20,637 nucleotides of DNA from Flavobacteriales bacterium UBA7690 (GTDB lineage: Bacteria > Bacteroidota > Bacteroidia > Flavobacteriales_F > PHOS-HE28): assembly GCA_002482775.1 (NCBI GenBank), contig DLGQ01000099.1:1-20637 (forward strand). The letters run 5' to 3'. Position 1 is the stretch's first letter. The number at the start of each line of letters is the position of its first letter. The notes beneath the pieces are model-generated. The model worked only from the letters and a program-made list of their open reading frames with translations, was not told the origin of the DNA and searched no databases. The translations under genes were made by a program, and so were the position numbers. Positions 6,351-16,800 of this stretch are shown here, piece by piece.

Positions 6351-7583
6351 ATGCGTGCGAACTACCTTGCCGCCATGTCCGAAGCGACCGATCGCCCCTT
6401 CAAACCGAAGGATGTAGCACGAATTTGCGAGATGCTGTTCACCACAGCGGCAGAAGGGCTCGTCGTGGTGGATCCCGCAGGTGTCATCCTGATGCACAAC
6501 CCCCGCTTAAGTGCCATGTTCGGCTACGGGCAAGGTGAACTCGTAGGAAGCGCCGTGGAAGTATTGCTGCCGGATACGTTGCGGGATCGGCACGTGCAAC
6601 ATCGTGGGGCCTATGACAAGAAGCCGGTGCAACGCTCCATGGGCATCGGCTTGGACCTGCGCGGAAAGCGAAAGGATGCAAGTGTCTTCCCCGTGGAGAT
6701 AAGCCTGAACCACTTCGCGGTGGATGGGCAACCCTACGTGATGGGACTGGTCACCGACATCACCTTGCGCCATAGCGCTGAAATGGAACTGCAACGGACG
6801 AACCAGGAACTGGAAGATCGTGTGGAGCAACGAACGGCACAGCTGCGCGAAGCGGAACTAAGTGTGCGTGAGGCCTTGGAGAAGGAACGTGAACTGCATA
6901 CGCTGAAGAGCCGCTTCGTGGCCATGGCCAGTCATGAATTCCGCACCCCGCTCAGTACCATCATGAGCAGTGTGGACCTCATTGCGAGGTATTCCGAAAC
7001 GAGCGCGGATGAGCGGGTGAACAAGCATGTGGCGCGCATCCGTGGCAAGGTGCGCGAGATGACAGCCATGCTCAACGAATTCCTTTCCTTGGAGCGTATC
7101 GAGCAGGGTGAGGTGGTCTGCCAACCGATCGCGATCGACATGGTGCACCTCTGCATCGAGCTGATCGAGGAGTTACGTGCGCTCACCAAGAACGGACAGA
7201 CCATCACTTACGATCATGATGGCCCGGAGCGCAGCGTGACACTGGACCGCCAAATGCTGAGCAACGTGATCACCAACCTGGTCACCAACGCGGTGAAGTA
7301 TTCGCCCGAGGGGAAAAGCATCGCGCTGCGCACCACGATGACCGCGGGAAGATTGAGGATCACCGTTGCCGATGAGGGCATGGGTATTCCAGCAGAGGAC
7401 CAGCCCCATCTCTTCGAACGGTTCTTCCGCGGAAGCAATGCCACCACCATCCAAGGCACCGGCCTCGGCTTGAACCTGGTGAAGCGTTACCTTGATCTGA
7501 TGCACGGTACGGTCGCGTTCTCCAGCGGACCCGGCGCTACCAGTTTCCATGTTGAACTCCCCCAACACCTGCCACTACCATGA
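6351..7583 (+). CDS. PAS domain-containing sensor histidine kinase
   Basis: This 410-residue, apparently soluble kinase has no signal peptide or membrane segment. An N-terminal PAS domain covers about residues 22-140 (TTAAEGLVVVDPAGVILMHN through GLVTDIT). A coiled coil follows at about 142-185 (LQRTNQELEDRVEQRTAQLR). The dimerisation/phosphoacceptor helix has His195 in ASHEFRTPLS. The catalytic ATPase domain has N box NVITNLVTNAVKYSP (305-319), G1 DEGMGIP (341-347), F box LFERFFRG (354-361) and G2 GTGLGLNLVK (369-378). All catalytic motifs are intact. It should autophosphorylate and pass phosphate to the regulator encoded next, whose ATG overlaps this stop (ATGA). The PAS ligand is unknown. 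ATG 6375 is an alternative start, and a TTG start at 6345 is possible but less likely. Confidence 0.93.
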   Translation: MRANYLAAMSEATDRPFKPKDVARICEMLFTTAAEGLVVVDPAGVILMHNPRLSAMFGYGQGELVGSAVEVLLPDTLRDRHVQHRGAYDKKPVQRSMGIGLDLRGKRKDASVFPVEISLNHFAVDGQPYVMGLVTDITLRHSAEMELQRTNQELEDRVEQRTAQLREAELSVREALEKERELHTLKSRFVAMASHEFRTPLSTIMSSVDLIARYSETSADERVNKHVARIRGKVREMTAMLNEFLSLERIEQGEVVCQPIAIDMVHLCIELIEELRALTKNGQTITYDHDGPERSVTLDRQMLSNVITNLVTNAVKYSPEGKSIALRTTMTAGRLRITVADEGMGIPAEDQPHLFERFFRGSNATTIQGTGLGLNLVKRYLDLMHGTVAFSSGPGATSFHVELPQHLPLP

Positions 7584-8641
7584 AGACCATCTTGTTGATC
7601 GAGGATGATGCTGACATGCGCGAGAACACCGCAGAGATCCTCGAGCTGGCGAACTACCGTGTGGTCAAAGCCGAGAACGGAAGACGGGGTGTGGAAGCCG
7701 CCCGGAAAGAGGTGCCCGACCTGGTGTTGTGCGATATCATGATGCCGGAACTCGATGGTTATGGGGTGTTGCACCTGCTTGGGCGCGACCCCGTAACTGC
7801 AGAAGTGCCTTTCATCTTCCTGAGCGCGAAGGCCGAGCGCGGTGATGTCCGCAAAGGCATGGAACTCGGTGCCGATGATTACCTCACCAAACCGTTCGAG
7901 GAGAGTGAACTGCTGAATGCCATTGAAGGCCGCATCAGGCGCAGTGACCTGTTCCGGAAGGGGTTCGACAAGGATTTCGAAGGCTTCACCAAATTCCTGG
8001 ACCAGGCCCGCACCCTCGATCCGCTGAAGGACCTGGGCCGCGACCGTAAAGTGCGCGCGCTGAAGAAGAAGGAGAACCTCTTTCACGAGGGCGACGAACT
8101 GCGCCAGATCCCCTTCGTGGTGAAGGGCAAGGTGCGCACCTTCAAGATCAACAACGACGGCAAGGAGTTCGTGACCGGCCTGCACGGCATAGGTGACCTG
8201 GTGGGGTACATGGGACTGCTCGAGAACGGGCGTGCCATGGAGACCGCCGAAGCCTTGGAGGATGTGGAAGTGGCCATGGTACCGCGTGAGGATCTGCTCG
8301 CGCTCCTCTACAAAGACCGCGATGTGAGCATCCGCTTCATCAAGATGCTCGCCGGCGATGTACGTGACAAGGAGGAGCACCTGCTACAACTGGCCTACTC
8401 AAGCGTGCGCCAACGTGTCGCACAAGCCTTGTTGCGCGTACATGCGCGCTATGGTTCTGGGGATGATACCGATCTGGGCCTGCACATGAGCCGCGAGGAC
8501 CTTGCTACCATCGTAGGTACCGCCACGGAATCATTGATCCGCTGCCTCACCGATCTGAAAGAGGACAAGCTGATCGACACGCAAGGCCGCAGCATCCGCA
8601 TCGTGGACAAGGCTCGCCTGGAACGATTGGCCGAAGGTTGA
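7580..8641 (+). CDS. Response regulator with Crp/Fnr-type DNA-binding module
   Basis: The 353-residue protein joins a receiver domain (1-120) to a cyclic-nucleotide-binding-like fold (about 150-245), a dimerisation helix, and a Crp-type winged helix (about 275-350). Receiver residues are intact: Asp9/Asp10, phosphoacceptor Asp52 (LVLCDIMMPELDG), Ser82 and Lys104 (YLTKPF). In the cNMP-like fold the binding-cassette region reads LVGYMGLLENGRAMETA. By eye it lacks the Glu, Arg and Ser that hold cAMP in E. coli CRP, so phosphorylation rather than cAMP probably controls it. The DNA-binding helices include SSVRQRVAQALL and MSREDLATIVGTATESLIRC. It starts inside the kinase stop codon with a 4-nt overlap, which indicates translational coupling and a cognate pair. 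Its targets are unknown; the neighbouring cysteine-dioxygenase-like gene or the adhesin operon are candidates only by position. Confidence 0.93.
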   Translation: MKTILLIEDDADMRENTAEILELANYRVVKAENGRRGVEAARKEVPDLVLCDIMMPELDGYGVLHLLGRDPVTAEVPFIFLSAKAERGDVRKGMELGADDYLTKPFEESELLNAIEGRIRRSDLFRKGFDKDFEGFTKFLDQARTLDPLKDLGRDRKVRALKKKENLFHEGDELRQIPFVVKGKVRTFKINNDGKEFVTGLHGIGDLVGYMGLLENGRAMETAEALEDVEVAMVPREDLLALLYKDRDVSIRFIKMLAGDVRDKEEHLLQLAYSSVRQRVAQALLRVHARYGSGDDTDLGLHMSREDLATIVGTATESLIRCLTDLKEDKLIDTQGRSIRIVDKARLERLAEG

Positions 8642-8951
8642 CCTTTACACCTGTCTGCGTCCTACGCTTTTGGTGGCTTTGTGGTGTACCCGGATGGTCC
8701 GTTGCACGGCGTACGCTCCCGGCTTTCGTTTAACGTGTGCACATAACGTACCGCTGGCAAAGCATGGACCCTGAATCGGCCTCCAGGGCTTTACGGACGT
8801 GGACATTCCCAGCACAAGGGGGAGCGAACCGATAAACTCAACAGTACCTTGTGTGAAAGTGCGCATCATGCTCTCCCGGGCACCGGAACACCGCCGTCTA
8901 CCTTCGGCTCGGCCGTGCGTGCATCCTTGTGCGGTCTTGTTGGTCGTGTAC
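8642..8951. other. 310-nt intergenic region upstream of the adhesin operon
   Basis: No gene is supported here. The frame of the next CDS is open back to 8799, but that stretch is Arg/Pro-rich with no signal-peptide logic and is not counted as coding. The region should carry the end of the two-component transcript and the promoter of the adhesin operon. Near matches to TAnnTTTG occur at 8845 (TACCTTGT) and near 8900 (TACCTTCG), neither with a good -33 partner. I see no convincing terminator. Confidence 0.4.
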
Positions 8952-9944
8952 ATGCGCATCGCGTTCATACTCTTCCTCTTTGCTTTGATAGCACCGAGAA
9001 CATTCGCCCAACCAGCGAACGCGGATTGCGCCAACGCCGCATTGCTGTGCGCCGGACAGCCGTTGGCAGGAACGAATAACGATGCCGACGAAATGCCGGG
9101 GTTCTGCCCCGCAACGGATGCCATGGTATGGTACACCTTCACCACCAATTCCGAAGGAGGAGACGTGACCGTGGCCCTCAGTGGCGTCGAATGTGTGGCC
9201 GTGCCAGGGGTGGACAATGAGATCAGCGCGGTGGTCCTCACCGGTGATGGATCCTGTGTGTTGGATGAATTCGGTGCTGCCTCTACCTGCGGACTCGATT
9301 CGGTCGACTTCAGTATCACCGCTCCCGGTCTATTGCCGCTCACGCAATACTGGGTGCTTGTCTCCGGTGCGGTGAATAACGGTGCCCTTACCCCGGCACA
9401 GTGCAACTTCGCGTTGACGCTTTCCGGTCCTGGCGCCGAGATCGTGGGGGTGGACATGAGCGCTGGGGAGGATGTCGAGATCGGCTCTGGAGAAAGCACA
9501 CAGCTCCAAGGCATCGGCGGGGCCAGCTTCGAATGGTCTCCCACAGCAGGGTTGAGCGGGAATACGATCCCTGATCCGATCGCCGCACCCGAGGGTACCA
9601 CGATCTATACCCTGACATCAAGCATCAACGGATGCACGTTCACCGATGATGTGATGGTGAGCGTGATACGCCTGGTCAACCCGCCGAACACCTTCACCCC
9701 GAACGAGGATGGGTTCAATGATATCTGGGATATCCCCGGTATCGCTGATTATCCCGGTGCCGAAGTGCTGATCCATGACCGCTGGGGCCAGATCGTGTTC
9801 CGATCCAATGGTTACCGCGAACCGTGGGATGGCACGCACAATGGCCGCAAGCTCAGCGTGGGTACCTACTACTACCACATCCAGTTGAACCAGCTCGAAG
9901 GGCGTTCTCCGCCATACACGGGCTTTGTCACCATCGTGCGATGA
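8952..9944 (+). CDS. Secreted protein with gliding-motility-associated C-terminal (T9SS type B, CHU_C) domain
   Basis: The 330-residue protein begins with a signal peptide (1-19, TFA before Gln20). The body opens with DCANAALLCAG and VWYTFTTNSEGGDVTVALSG, a Cys-bearing beta-sandwich type common in secreted Bacteroidota proteins (about 25-165). An Ig/PKD-like segment follows at about 170-240 (GASFEWSPTAGLSG ... TTIYTLTSSINGC). The C-terminal 88 residues (243-330) form the gliding-motility-associated sorting domain: NTFTPNEDGFNDIW, IHDRWGQIVFRSNGYREPWDG, VGTYYYHIQL. Such type B domains direct export through the type IX secretion system. Function beyond surface display is unknown. The start at 8952 is set by the signal peptide. 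The stop overlaps the ATG of the PorP/SprF gene (ATGA), making a secreted-protein/PorP pair. Confidence 0.9.
   Translation: MRIAFILFLFALIAPRTFAQPANADCANAALLCAGQPLAGTNNDADEMPGFCPATDAMVWYTFTTNSEGGDVTVALSGVECVAVPGVDNEISAVVLTGDGSCVLDEFGAASTCGLDSVDFSITAPGLLPLTQYWVLVSGAVNNGALTPAQCNFALTLSGPGAEIVGVDMSAGEDVEIGSGESTQLQGIGGASFEWSPTAGLSGNTIPDPIAAPEGTTIYTLTSSINGCTFTDDVMVSVIRLVNPPNTFTPNEDGFNDIWDIPGIADYPGAEVLIHDRWGQIVFRSNGYREPWDGTHNGRKLSVGTYYYHIQLNQLEGRSPPYTGFVTIVR
9678..9941 (+). other. T9SS type B sorting domain coding region (small protein)
   Basis: This sub-region codes for residues 243-330 of the 330-residue protein. It aligns by eye with the C-terminus of the giant repeat protein: both are 88 residues long and share FTPN-DG-ND-W, RWG--LFRS/IVFRS-GYR--WDG, VGTYYY-I-LN and PYTG--T-[IV]R. 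Confidence 0.85.
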
Positions 9945-10879
9945 GGATATTCCATACGCTCCTCTTCGTCGCGATCTGCTTGTTGGGTAGCGCCCAACAA
10001 TTGGCCCAGTATTCACAGTACGTCTTCAACCAGTTCAGCGTCAATCCCGCCGTTGCAGGTAGCAAGGATTGTTTGGACATGCGCTTAGGATACCGCCAGC
10101 AATGGGTGGGGTTGGAGGGAGCACCCGTTACCGGTTGGGTGAGCATGCACGGAGTGATCCGCGCCAAAGGCAAGCCTTTCCAAGCCAACAAACACGGTGT
10201 CGGTGTCTTCGTGGAGGCTGACGATGCCGGGAATTATGGATACACGACGTTCCTGCTGGCCTACGCCTACCATATGCAGATGTCGCGCAACTTCCACGTG
10301 TCCATGGGGCTTTTCGGTGGTTTGCGCCAGGTGAAGTTGGCCGTAGGGGATATGACACTGGGCACATACAACGATCCCGTAGCTAACAGCCAGGCCGCAG
10401 CGTTGGTGATGCCTGAGATCACTCCGGGGGTGTTCGCCTACAGCAAGACCGGTTGGGCAGGGATCTCCATGCACCAAGCACTGGGCAACCGTATCGGCGA
10501 CATCGGTGAGGATTCGCGTTTCGCGCGCCACTTGATGCTAAGTGGTGGCTACCGTTACCGCATCGGCCGCAAGACCGCCTTCGTGCCTAGTGGCCTGTTG
10601 AAGTTCGCCGGTGGTGCGCCGCTCGCATTCGATGTGAACGGCATGGTGGAGTGGAACCGCATCTACGGGATCGGGCTGGGCTACCGCAATGGCGACGCCT
10701 TCGTGGCCATGATGAAGATCGGCTTCCTCAAATTCTTCCAGCTCGGTTATAGCTACGACATCACCACCTCCAAGTTGCGCGTGGCCAGTTCCAACACGCA
10801 CGAAGTGATCCTCGCGATAACGCCGTGCCGTGCCGAGGATGCCAGCAAACGCATGATCAGTTGCCCCGCCTTCGATTAG
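9941..10879 (+). CDS. PorP/SprF family type IX secretion system outer-membrane protein
   Basis: The 312-residue protein has a signal peptide (1-18, GSA before Gln19) and the family's N-terminal signature: QYSQYVFNQFSVNPAVAGS, then LGYRQQWVGLEGAPVTGWVS. The rest is a series of barrel-like strands (YGYTTFLLAYAYHMQM, FHVSMGLFGGLRQVKL, FFQLGYSYDITTSKL). Family knowledge: PorP/SprF proteins are outer-membrane partners needed to export or anchor specific type B sorting-domain substrates, as SprF is for SprB in Flavobacterium johnsoniae. Here the gene overlaps the stop of a type B substrate (ATGA) and its own TAG is followed after 9 nt by the GTG of the giant SprB-like gene. It most likely serves the upstream 330-residue protein. 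PorP versus SprF cannot be decided by sequence alone. Confidence 0.92.
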   Translation: MRIFHTLLFVAICLLGSAQQLAQYSQYVFNQFSVNPAVAGSKDCLDMRLGYRQQWVGLEGAPVTGWVSMHGVIRAKGKPFQANKHGVGVFVEADDAGNYGYTTFLLAYAYHMQMSRNFHVSMGLFGGLRQVKLAVGDMTLGTYNDPVANSQAAALVMPEITPGVFAYSKTGWAGISMHQALGNRIGDIGEDSRFARHLMLSGGYRYRIGRKTAFVPSGLLKFAGGAPLAFDVNGMVEWNRIYGIGLGYRNGDAFVAMMKIGFLKFFQLGYSYDITTSKLRVASSNTHEVILAITPCRAEDASKRMISCPAFD

Positions 10880-10888
10880 AGAACACCC

Positions 10889-13800
10889 GTGAATAGAACC
10901 CATACCCCGGTCAAGTTCCTGTTGCTGTTCCTGCTTTCGCTAGTGGGCAGCACCGTGCTGGCACAGACCCGCCATTGGGTGGGTGGAAGCGGAAGTTGGA
11001 GCGATGCCGCCCACTGGAGCGCTGTGGCCGATGGACCCGGCGGGGCAGGAGTGCCGCGCGCGAGCGACGATGTGTTCATCGCCGTGTCCAACGCGGTACG
11101 CATCGATTTGGTGCACCCCGCAGCATGCCGCGCTTTGCGGATCGATGCGACCAACGGAACGCTCCGGATAGAGGGACCTGCGCGGGTTGGTATGAACATC
11201 GAAGGTGCGTGGTCCATGCGCGGGGATGTGCAATGGAACGCACAAGGCGCGGTAAGGCTCGGTGTGCGCCGCGATGGGGTGGAAGTGGATACGCGCGGCC
11301 TACCCATCGCCGGAGATGTGGTTTTCGATGGCTCCGGCTCCTGGTCGTTGATCAGTGATCTGCGCACAACGGGACAGGTGCGTCTGCGGCAAGGGACGTT
11401 GATGGCCAACGGCACACAGCTTTCCGCCGATCGTATATCCGTGGAAGGCAACGGTAGCAAACGCTTCCTCGCAGGTAGTTCCGTGGTGTCGCTGAACGAA
11501 GCTCCCGACCCGAACGTGATCCGCGATGTGGTGGATCCCGCCTCTTCCAGCTTGGTCGTGAACGGGGCTCTTGTGTCCTGGGGGCTTCCCGCCGTGGCGA
11601 TGCAAGAGGATCGCGACATCAACATATGCGGCACCGGGGCTGGGCAAACACCATTCACGGTGAACGCCCAGTTGATCACGAACTTCAACGGCTATGGTGT
11701 GCGATGCCGCGGTGGTTGTGGCGCAACGGTAACAGCAACGGTTACCGGAGGCAGCGGGAATTTCTCGTTCCAGTGGTTGGGCAATGGTCCACCAACGGCA
11801 TCGTGGACGAACGCATGCGGCGGACCGCAACTCGTGATCGTGACGGACAATGTGCAAGGCATTTCTTGTCCGGCACAGGTGAACGTTACTGAACCGGCTC
11901 CCTTGGGTGTGATCTTCTTCGGACAAGGAACTCCACCCACTTGTGCCGATGCGTGCAACGGGACGCGCAGTGCTTTGGCCATCGGCGGTGTAACGCCACA
12001 TACGTATAACTGGAACAACGGTGCGGGAACCAGTTCATCCTTCGCCAACCTCTGTGCAGGTACGAACACCTTGCGCATCACCGATGCCAATGGATGCATC
12101 CGCGACACCACCTTCATCTTCAACATCGCGCCCATCGCGCCCAATCTCACCTTCACCCCGGCGAACTGCTTCGGCGACTGTGATGGAACGGCCACCGTGG
12201 CGCCTGTGGGCGGAACGGGCACCTACACGATAACGTGGACACCCGTCCCTTCCAACCAAGGAGCTTCTACGCTCACCAACCTCTGCGCCGGGAACTATAG
12301 CGTGAACGTTCGCGACGGCAATAACTGCGACAGCACCGTCACCTTCGTCATCACGGCTCCACCGGCCATTGTCGTGAGTTCCACGCTCACCGGTGCTTCA
12401 TGTGCTTCAACCTGCGATGGCAGCGCAACAGTGAGCGCGAGCGGTACAGCCGGTCCGTTCTCGTATACATGGTCGCCCGCTCCTGGAGGTGGGCAGAACA
12501 CCAATGCCGCAACAGGACTTTGTGGCGGAGCATATACCGTGCTTGTTACGGATATACCCACAGGTTGCGATACGCTCATCACCATCACCGTTCCTGAACC
12601 ACCACCATTCAATGTGCAAGGGACCGTGGTGGATGCTTCCTGCTCCAACACGTGCGATGGTTCCGTCACCCTGATCGTTTCCGGAGCAACACCGGGCTAC
12701 ACCTTCCTCTGGTCGCCGGTCCCGGCAGCAGGGCAGGGCACAGCGAACGTCTCTGGTCTTTGCCCCGGGCCTTATCAGGTCAGTATCGCGGACGTGGCCG
12801 GTTGCGATACCACCATCACCTTCAACGTACTGGCACCACCACCGTTGGATGCACAACTGACCACCACCGATGCAACCTGCTCCGGTGAGTGTGATGGCAC
12901 GGCGATCATGGTCGTTTCCGGCGGAACTTCACCCTACACCTATACCTGGGCTCCCGTTCCACCTTCAGGGCAAGGCACACCAAGCATTACTGGCCTTTGC
13001 GCCGGACCGCACAGCGTTACAGTGATGGATGCGAACGGATGCGATACAACGCTGAACTTCATCATCTCCGAACCAACACCGCTCGTTGTTGCGCCGACGC
13101 AGACCAACGTTACCTGCGGTTCGTTGTGCGACGCAACAGCATCTTCTCCCGTAACAGGAGGTACGCCGGGCTACACCTTCGTGTGGTCGCCAGCACCCGG
13201 CGGAGGACAGGGAACGCCCGATGCCACTGGCCTTTGTGCTGGTATTTACAACGTGCTGATCACCGACGGTAATGGCTGCGATACCACGGTCACCTTCACC
13301 ATACTGGATGCCGTACCCATCACCATCTCGTTGCAACTGACACCAGCAACGTGTGCAGATGTGTGCGATGGCGAAGCCGGCGTGATCGTCACCGGCGGTG
13401 TGATCCCGTACACCTACGTCTGGGCTCCAACTCCCGGCGGTGGACAAGGCACAGCGAATGCCACAGGCCTTTGCGCACAAGCCTACACCCTCACGATAAC
13501 CGATGCCGTGGGCTGCGATTCCACCATCGCCTTCACTATAACGGCCCCACCACCGATCATCCCCAACCCGACGCAGACCGATGTGACCTGCACCGGTGAT
13601 TGCGATGGCACCATCAGTGTTGCACCAACGGGTGGTACCGGGGTCTTCACGTACAACTGGGTGCCACAACCACTGGTCGGCCAAGGCACAGCGAACGCTT
13701 CGGGCTTGTGCGCAGGCGATTGGTCCGTAACGATCACGTCCGGTGGCTGCGATACGACGATCACGATCACCCTAACGGAACCACTTCCGTTGGATGCGAG

Positions 13801-16800
13801 CGTGATCACAACCGATGTGTCCTGTGCGGGTGTATGCGATGGCACGGCGACCGCTACGGTCACCGGTGGTGTGGGACCATATACCTACCTGTGGGCACCC
13901 GTACCTGTTACCGGGCAAGGCACCACGGATGTCACTGGCCTGTGTGCAGGTCCGCATACCCTTACCGTGACCGATGCGAACGGGTGCGATACGCAGATCA
14001 GCTTCATCATCAACGAGCCCCCTGCGCTCATCGTTACACCCGCGCAGACCAACGTAACGTGTGGTTCTCTCTGCGACGGCACGGCTTCCGTGACCGTCAC
14101 AGGCGGTACTCCGGACTACACCTACCTGTGGACTCCTGCACCTTCCGGCGGACAAGGCACGTCCGATGCCACTGGCTTGTGCGCGGGGATCCACAGTGTG
14201 CTCATCACCGATGATAACGGATGTACGATCACGCAGTCGTTCACCATTCTCGATGCGGTTCCCATCCAGATCTCCTTGCAACTGACCCCGGCTTCGTGCG
14301 TGAACGTGTGCGATGGAACGGCCGGTGTGATCGTATCTGACGGCGTTGCACCTTACACCTACGATTGGTCGCCGCTTCCCGGTGCTGGTCAAGGCACGGC
14401 GAACGTAACGGGCCTTTGCCCACAAGCCTATAGCCTCACCATCGCCGATGCCGTGGGATGCGACACGACGATCTCCTTCACCATTACCGCACCGCCGCCG
14501 ATCGTGCCCAACCCCTCGCAGACCGATGTTACCTGCGCAGGCGATTGCAACGGCACCATCGTACTCGCTCCAACAGGTGGCACAGGCACGTATACCTACA
14601 ACTGGGTGCCAACACCACCCATCGGCCAGGCGACACCGAACGCTGGCGGACTTTGCGCCGGAGATTGGAGCGTGACGATCACTTCGGGTGGATGCGATAC
14701 GACGATCACGATCACCATCCTCGAACCACTTCCCATCGGTGCGAGCGTGACGGTGACGAATGCTACCTGCGCGGGTGCGTGCGATGGTATCGTGGATGTG
14801 ATCACCACCGGTGGCACTTTACCGCTGGCTTACAACTGGTCTCCAGCACCACCCGCAGGACAAGGCACTCCTCATGTAGAAGGACTTTGTCCCGGTGACT
14901 ATGATGTGACCGTCTCCGATGCTGCTGGCTGCGACACTACGATCACCTTCACCATTCTGGCCCCGGACCCGATCGTTCCAGGACTGGTGACCACACTTGA
15001 AACGTGTGCAGGGCCTTGCACGGGCACGGCTTCCGTAGCACCCATCGGTGGCACAGGGACCATCGTCGTGGATTGGCAGCCCGCTCCCGGTGGGGGCCAA
15101 GGAACATTGAACGCGACAGGTCTTTGCGCAGGCACGAATTACCAGGTCACGCTCACCGATGATAACGGCTGCGACACCACGGTCACCTTCACCATCGACC
15201 CGAGCGCGACGATAACTCCGAACATCAGCAGCACGCCTGTTTCCTGTAACGGCGCTTGCGATGGAACAGCCACCGTTGGCCCCACTGGCGGCACACCACC
15301 CTATACGTACGTATGGTCTCCACCGCCGCCCGTTGGTCAGGGCACACCCAGTGCGAGCGGTCTTTGTGCAGGTACGTGGGATGTCACCATCACCGATGCT
15401 TCGGGTTGCAGCATCGTGGCCGAACTACTGATCACGGAACCACTACCGATCCTGGCGAACGCCACCATCACCGACCCGCTGTGCGCTGGTGTTTGCAATG
15501 GCACCATCGTGTTGAATACGGCAGGCGGTACCGGACCTTACACCTATAGCTGGTCTCCTGCTCCGGCTATCGGACAGGGAACGAACACCATCACCGGCCT
15601 TTGCGCAGGGACATGGAACGTGACCATCACCGATGCTGCGGGTTGTACGGCTTCATCTTCGCATACCATCATCGAACCAGCACCTCTTACGCTTTCCACC
15701 ACAGCTTCGCCGAGCCAATGCCAAGTGTGCATCGGAACGGCAACAGCGGTCGTTGGGGGTGGAACAGGCGTTCTCGAAATTGAATGGCGGAATCCGTTGA
15801 ACGCGGTGGTAGGGACCACCCCGACGATCACCGACCTGTGCGCTGGGATCTACACCGTAACACTCCGCGATGAGAACGGATGCGTGCTCCAACAAGCCGT
15901 GCCCATCACGGATTCCAACGGCGAGGACCTGACTACTACCGACGGAACTACGACTTGCCCCAACACCTGCGATGGTGAGGTAAGTGTCGCATTCACGTGC
16001 AGTGATGCACCCTGTACCATCACTTGGACGGATGCTGCAGGCATCGATCTCGGTGTTTCAACAGAGACGATCAGTGCGCTTTGTCCTGGAGATCATTACG
16101 TGTCGGTCACCAATGCTTCCGGTTGTATCAGCATAGACACGGCAACAGTCGTGGCTCCTGTCGTCCTCACCCTGAACACGAGTTCAACACCCGTCTCCTG
16201 CGCTGGCCAGTGTGATGGTACAGCGACCGTCGGCGTCGTGGGGGGCACTCCGCCGTTCACCTTCACGTGGGATCCAGCGCCCCCGACAGGCCAAGGCACT
16301 CCTTCCGTTTCCGGATTGTGCGCGGGGGTCTACACGGTGACCGTAGGCGATGGTGGTGGTTGCGAGACCACCGCGCAAGTGTTGATCACAGAGCCACCAC
16401 CACTGGTGCTCTTCTCGGCGATCGTGATCGAAACCTCCTGTGCGGGTACGTGCCAAGGCAATGTCACGTTGCTCGTTGCAGGTGGTGTTGGTCCATACAG
16501 CTACGTGTGGTCGCCAGCGCCACAGAGTGGTCAAGGCGCATCTGCTGCGTTCGGCTTCTGCGCGGGCAACGTGTCCGTCACCATTTCGGATGCGAACGGC
16601 TGCTCCATCGATCGCACGTTCACCATAACCGAACCACAACCACTTCTGGTAAGCACCAGCACCACACAGAGCACGTGCCCGAATTGCGATGGCACGGCTT
16701 CAGCCACTGTAACGGGGGGAACGGCGCCCTACACGTTCAGCTGGTTGCTTGGCGGTGCGGAAGTGAGCACGGACCAAGCACCTACAGGATTATGTGGCGG

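Noticed and set aside
7487..8380. 297-codon minus-strand ORF
   Set aside because: It overlaps the kinase end and most of the receiver/Crp gene, both with intact motifs, so it is a shadow.
8645..9601. 318-codon minus-strand ORF covering the intergenic region and the 330-residue protein gene
   Set aside because: It shows no signal, domain or composition of a real protein and opposes a gene with a clear signal peptide and sorting domain.
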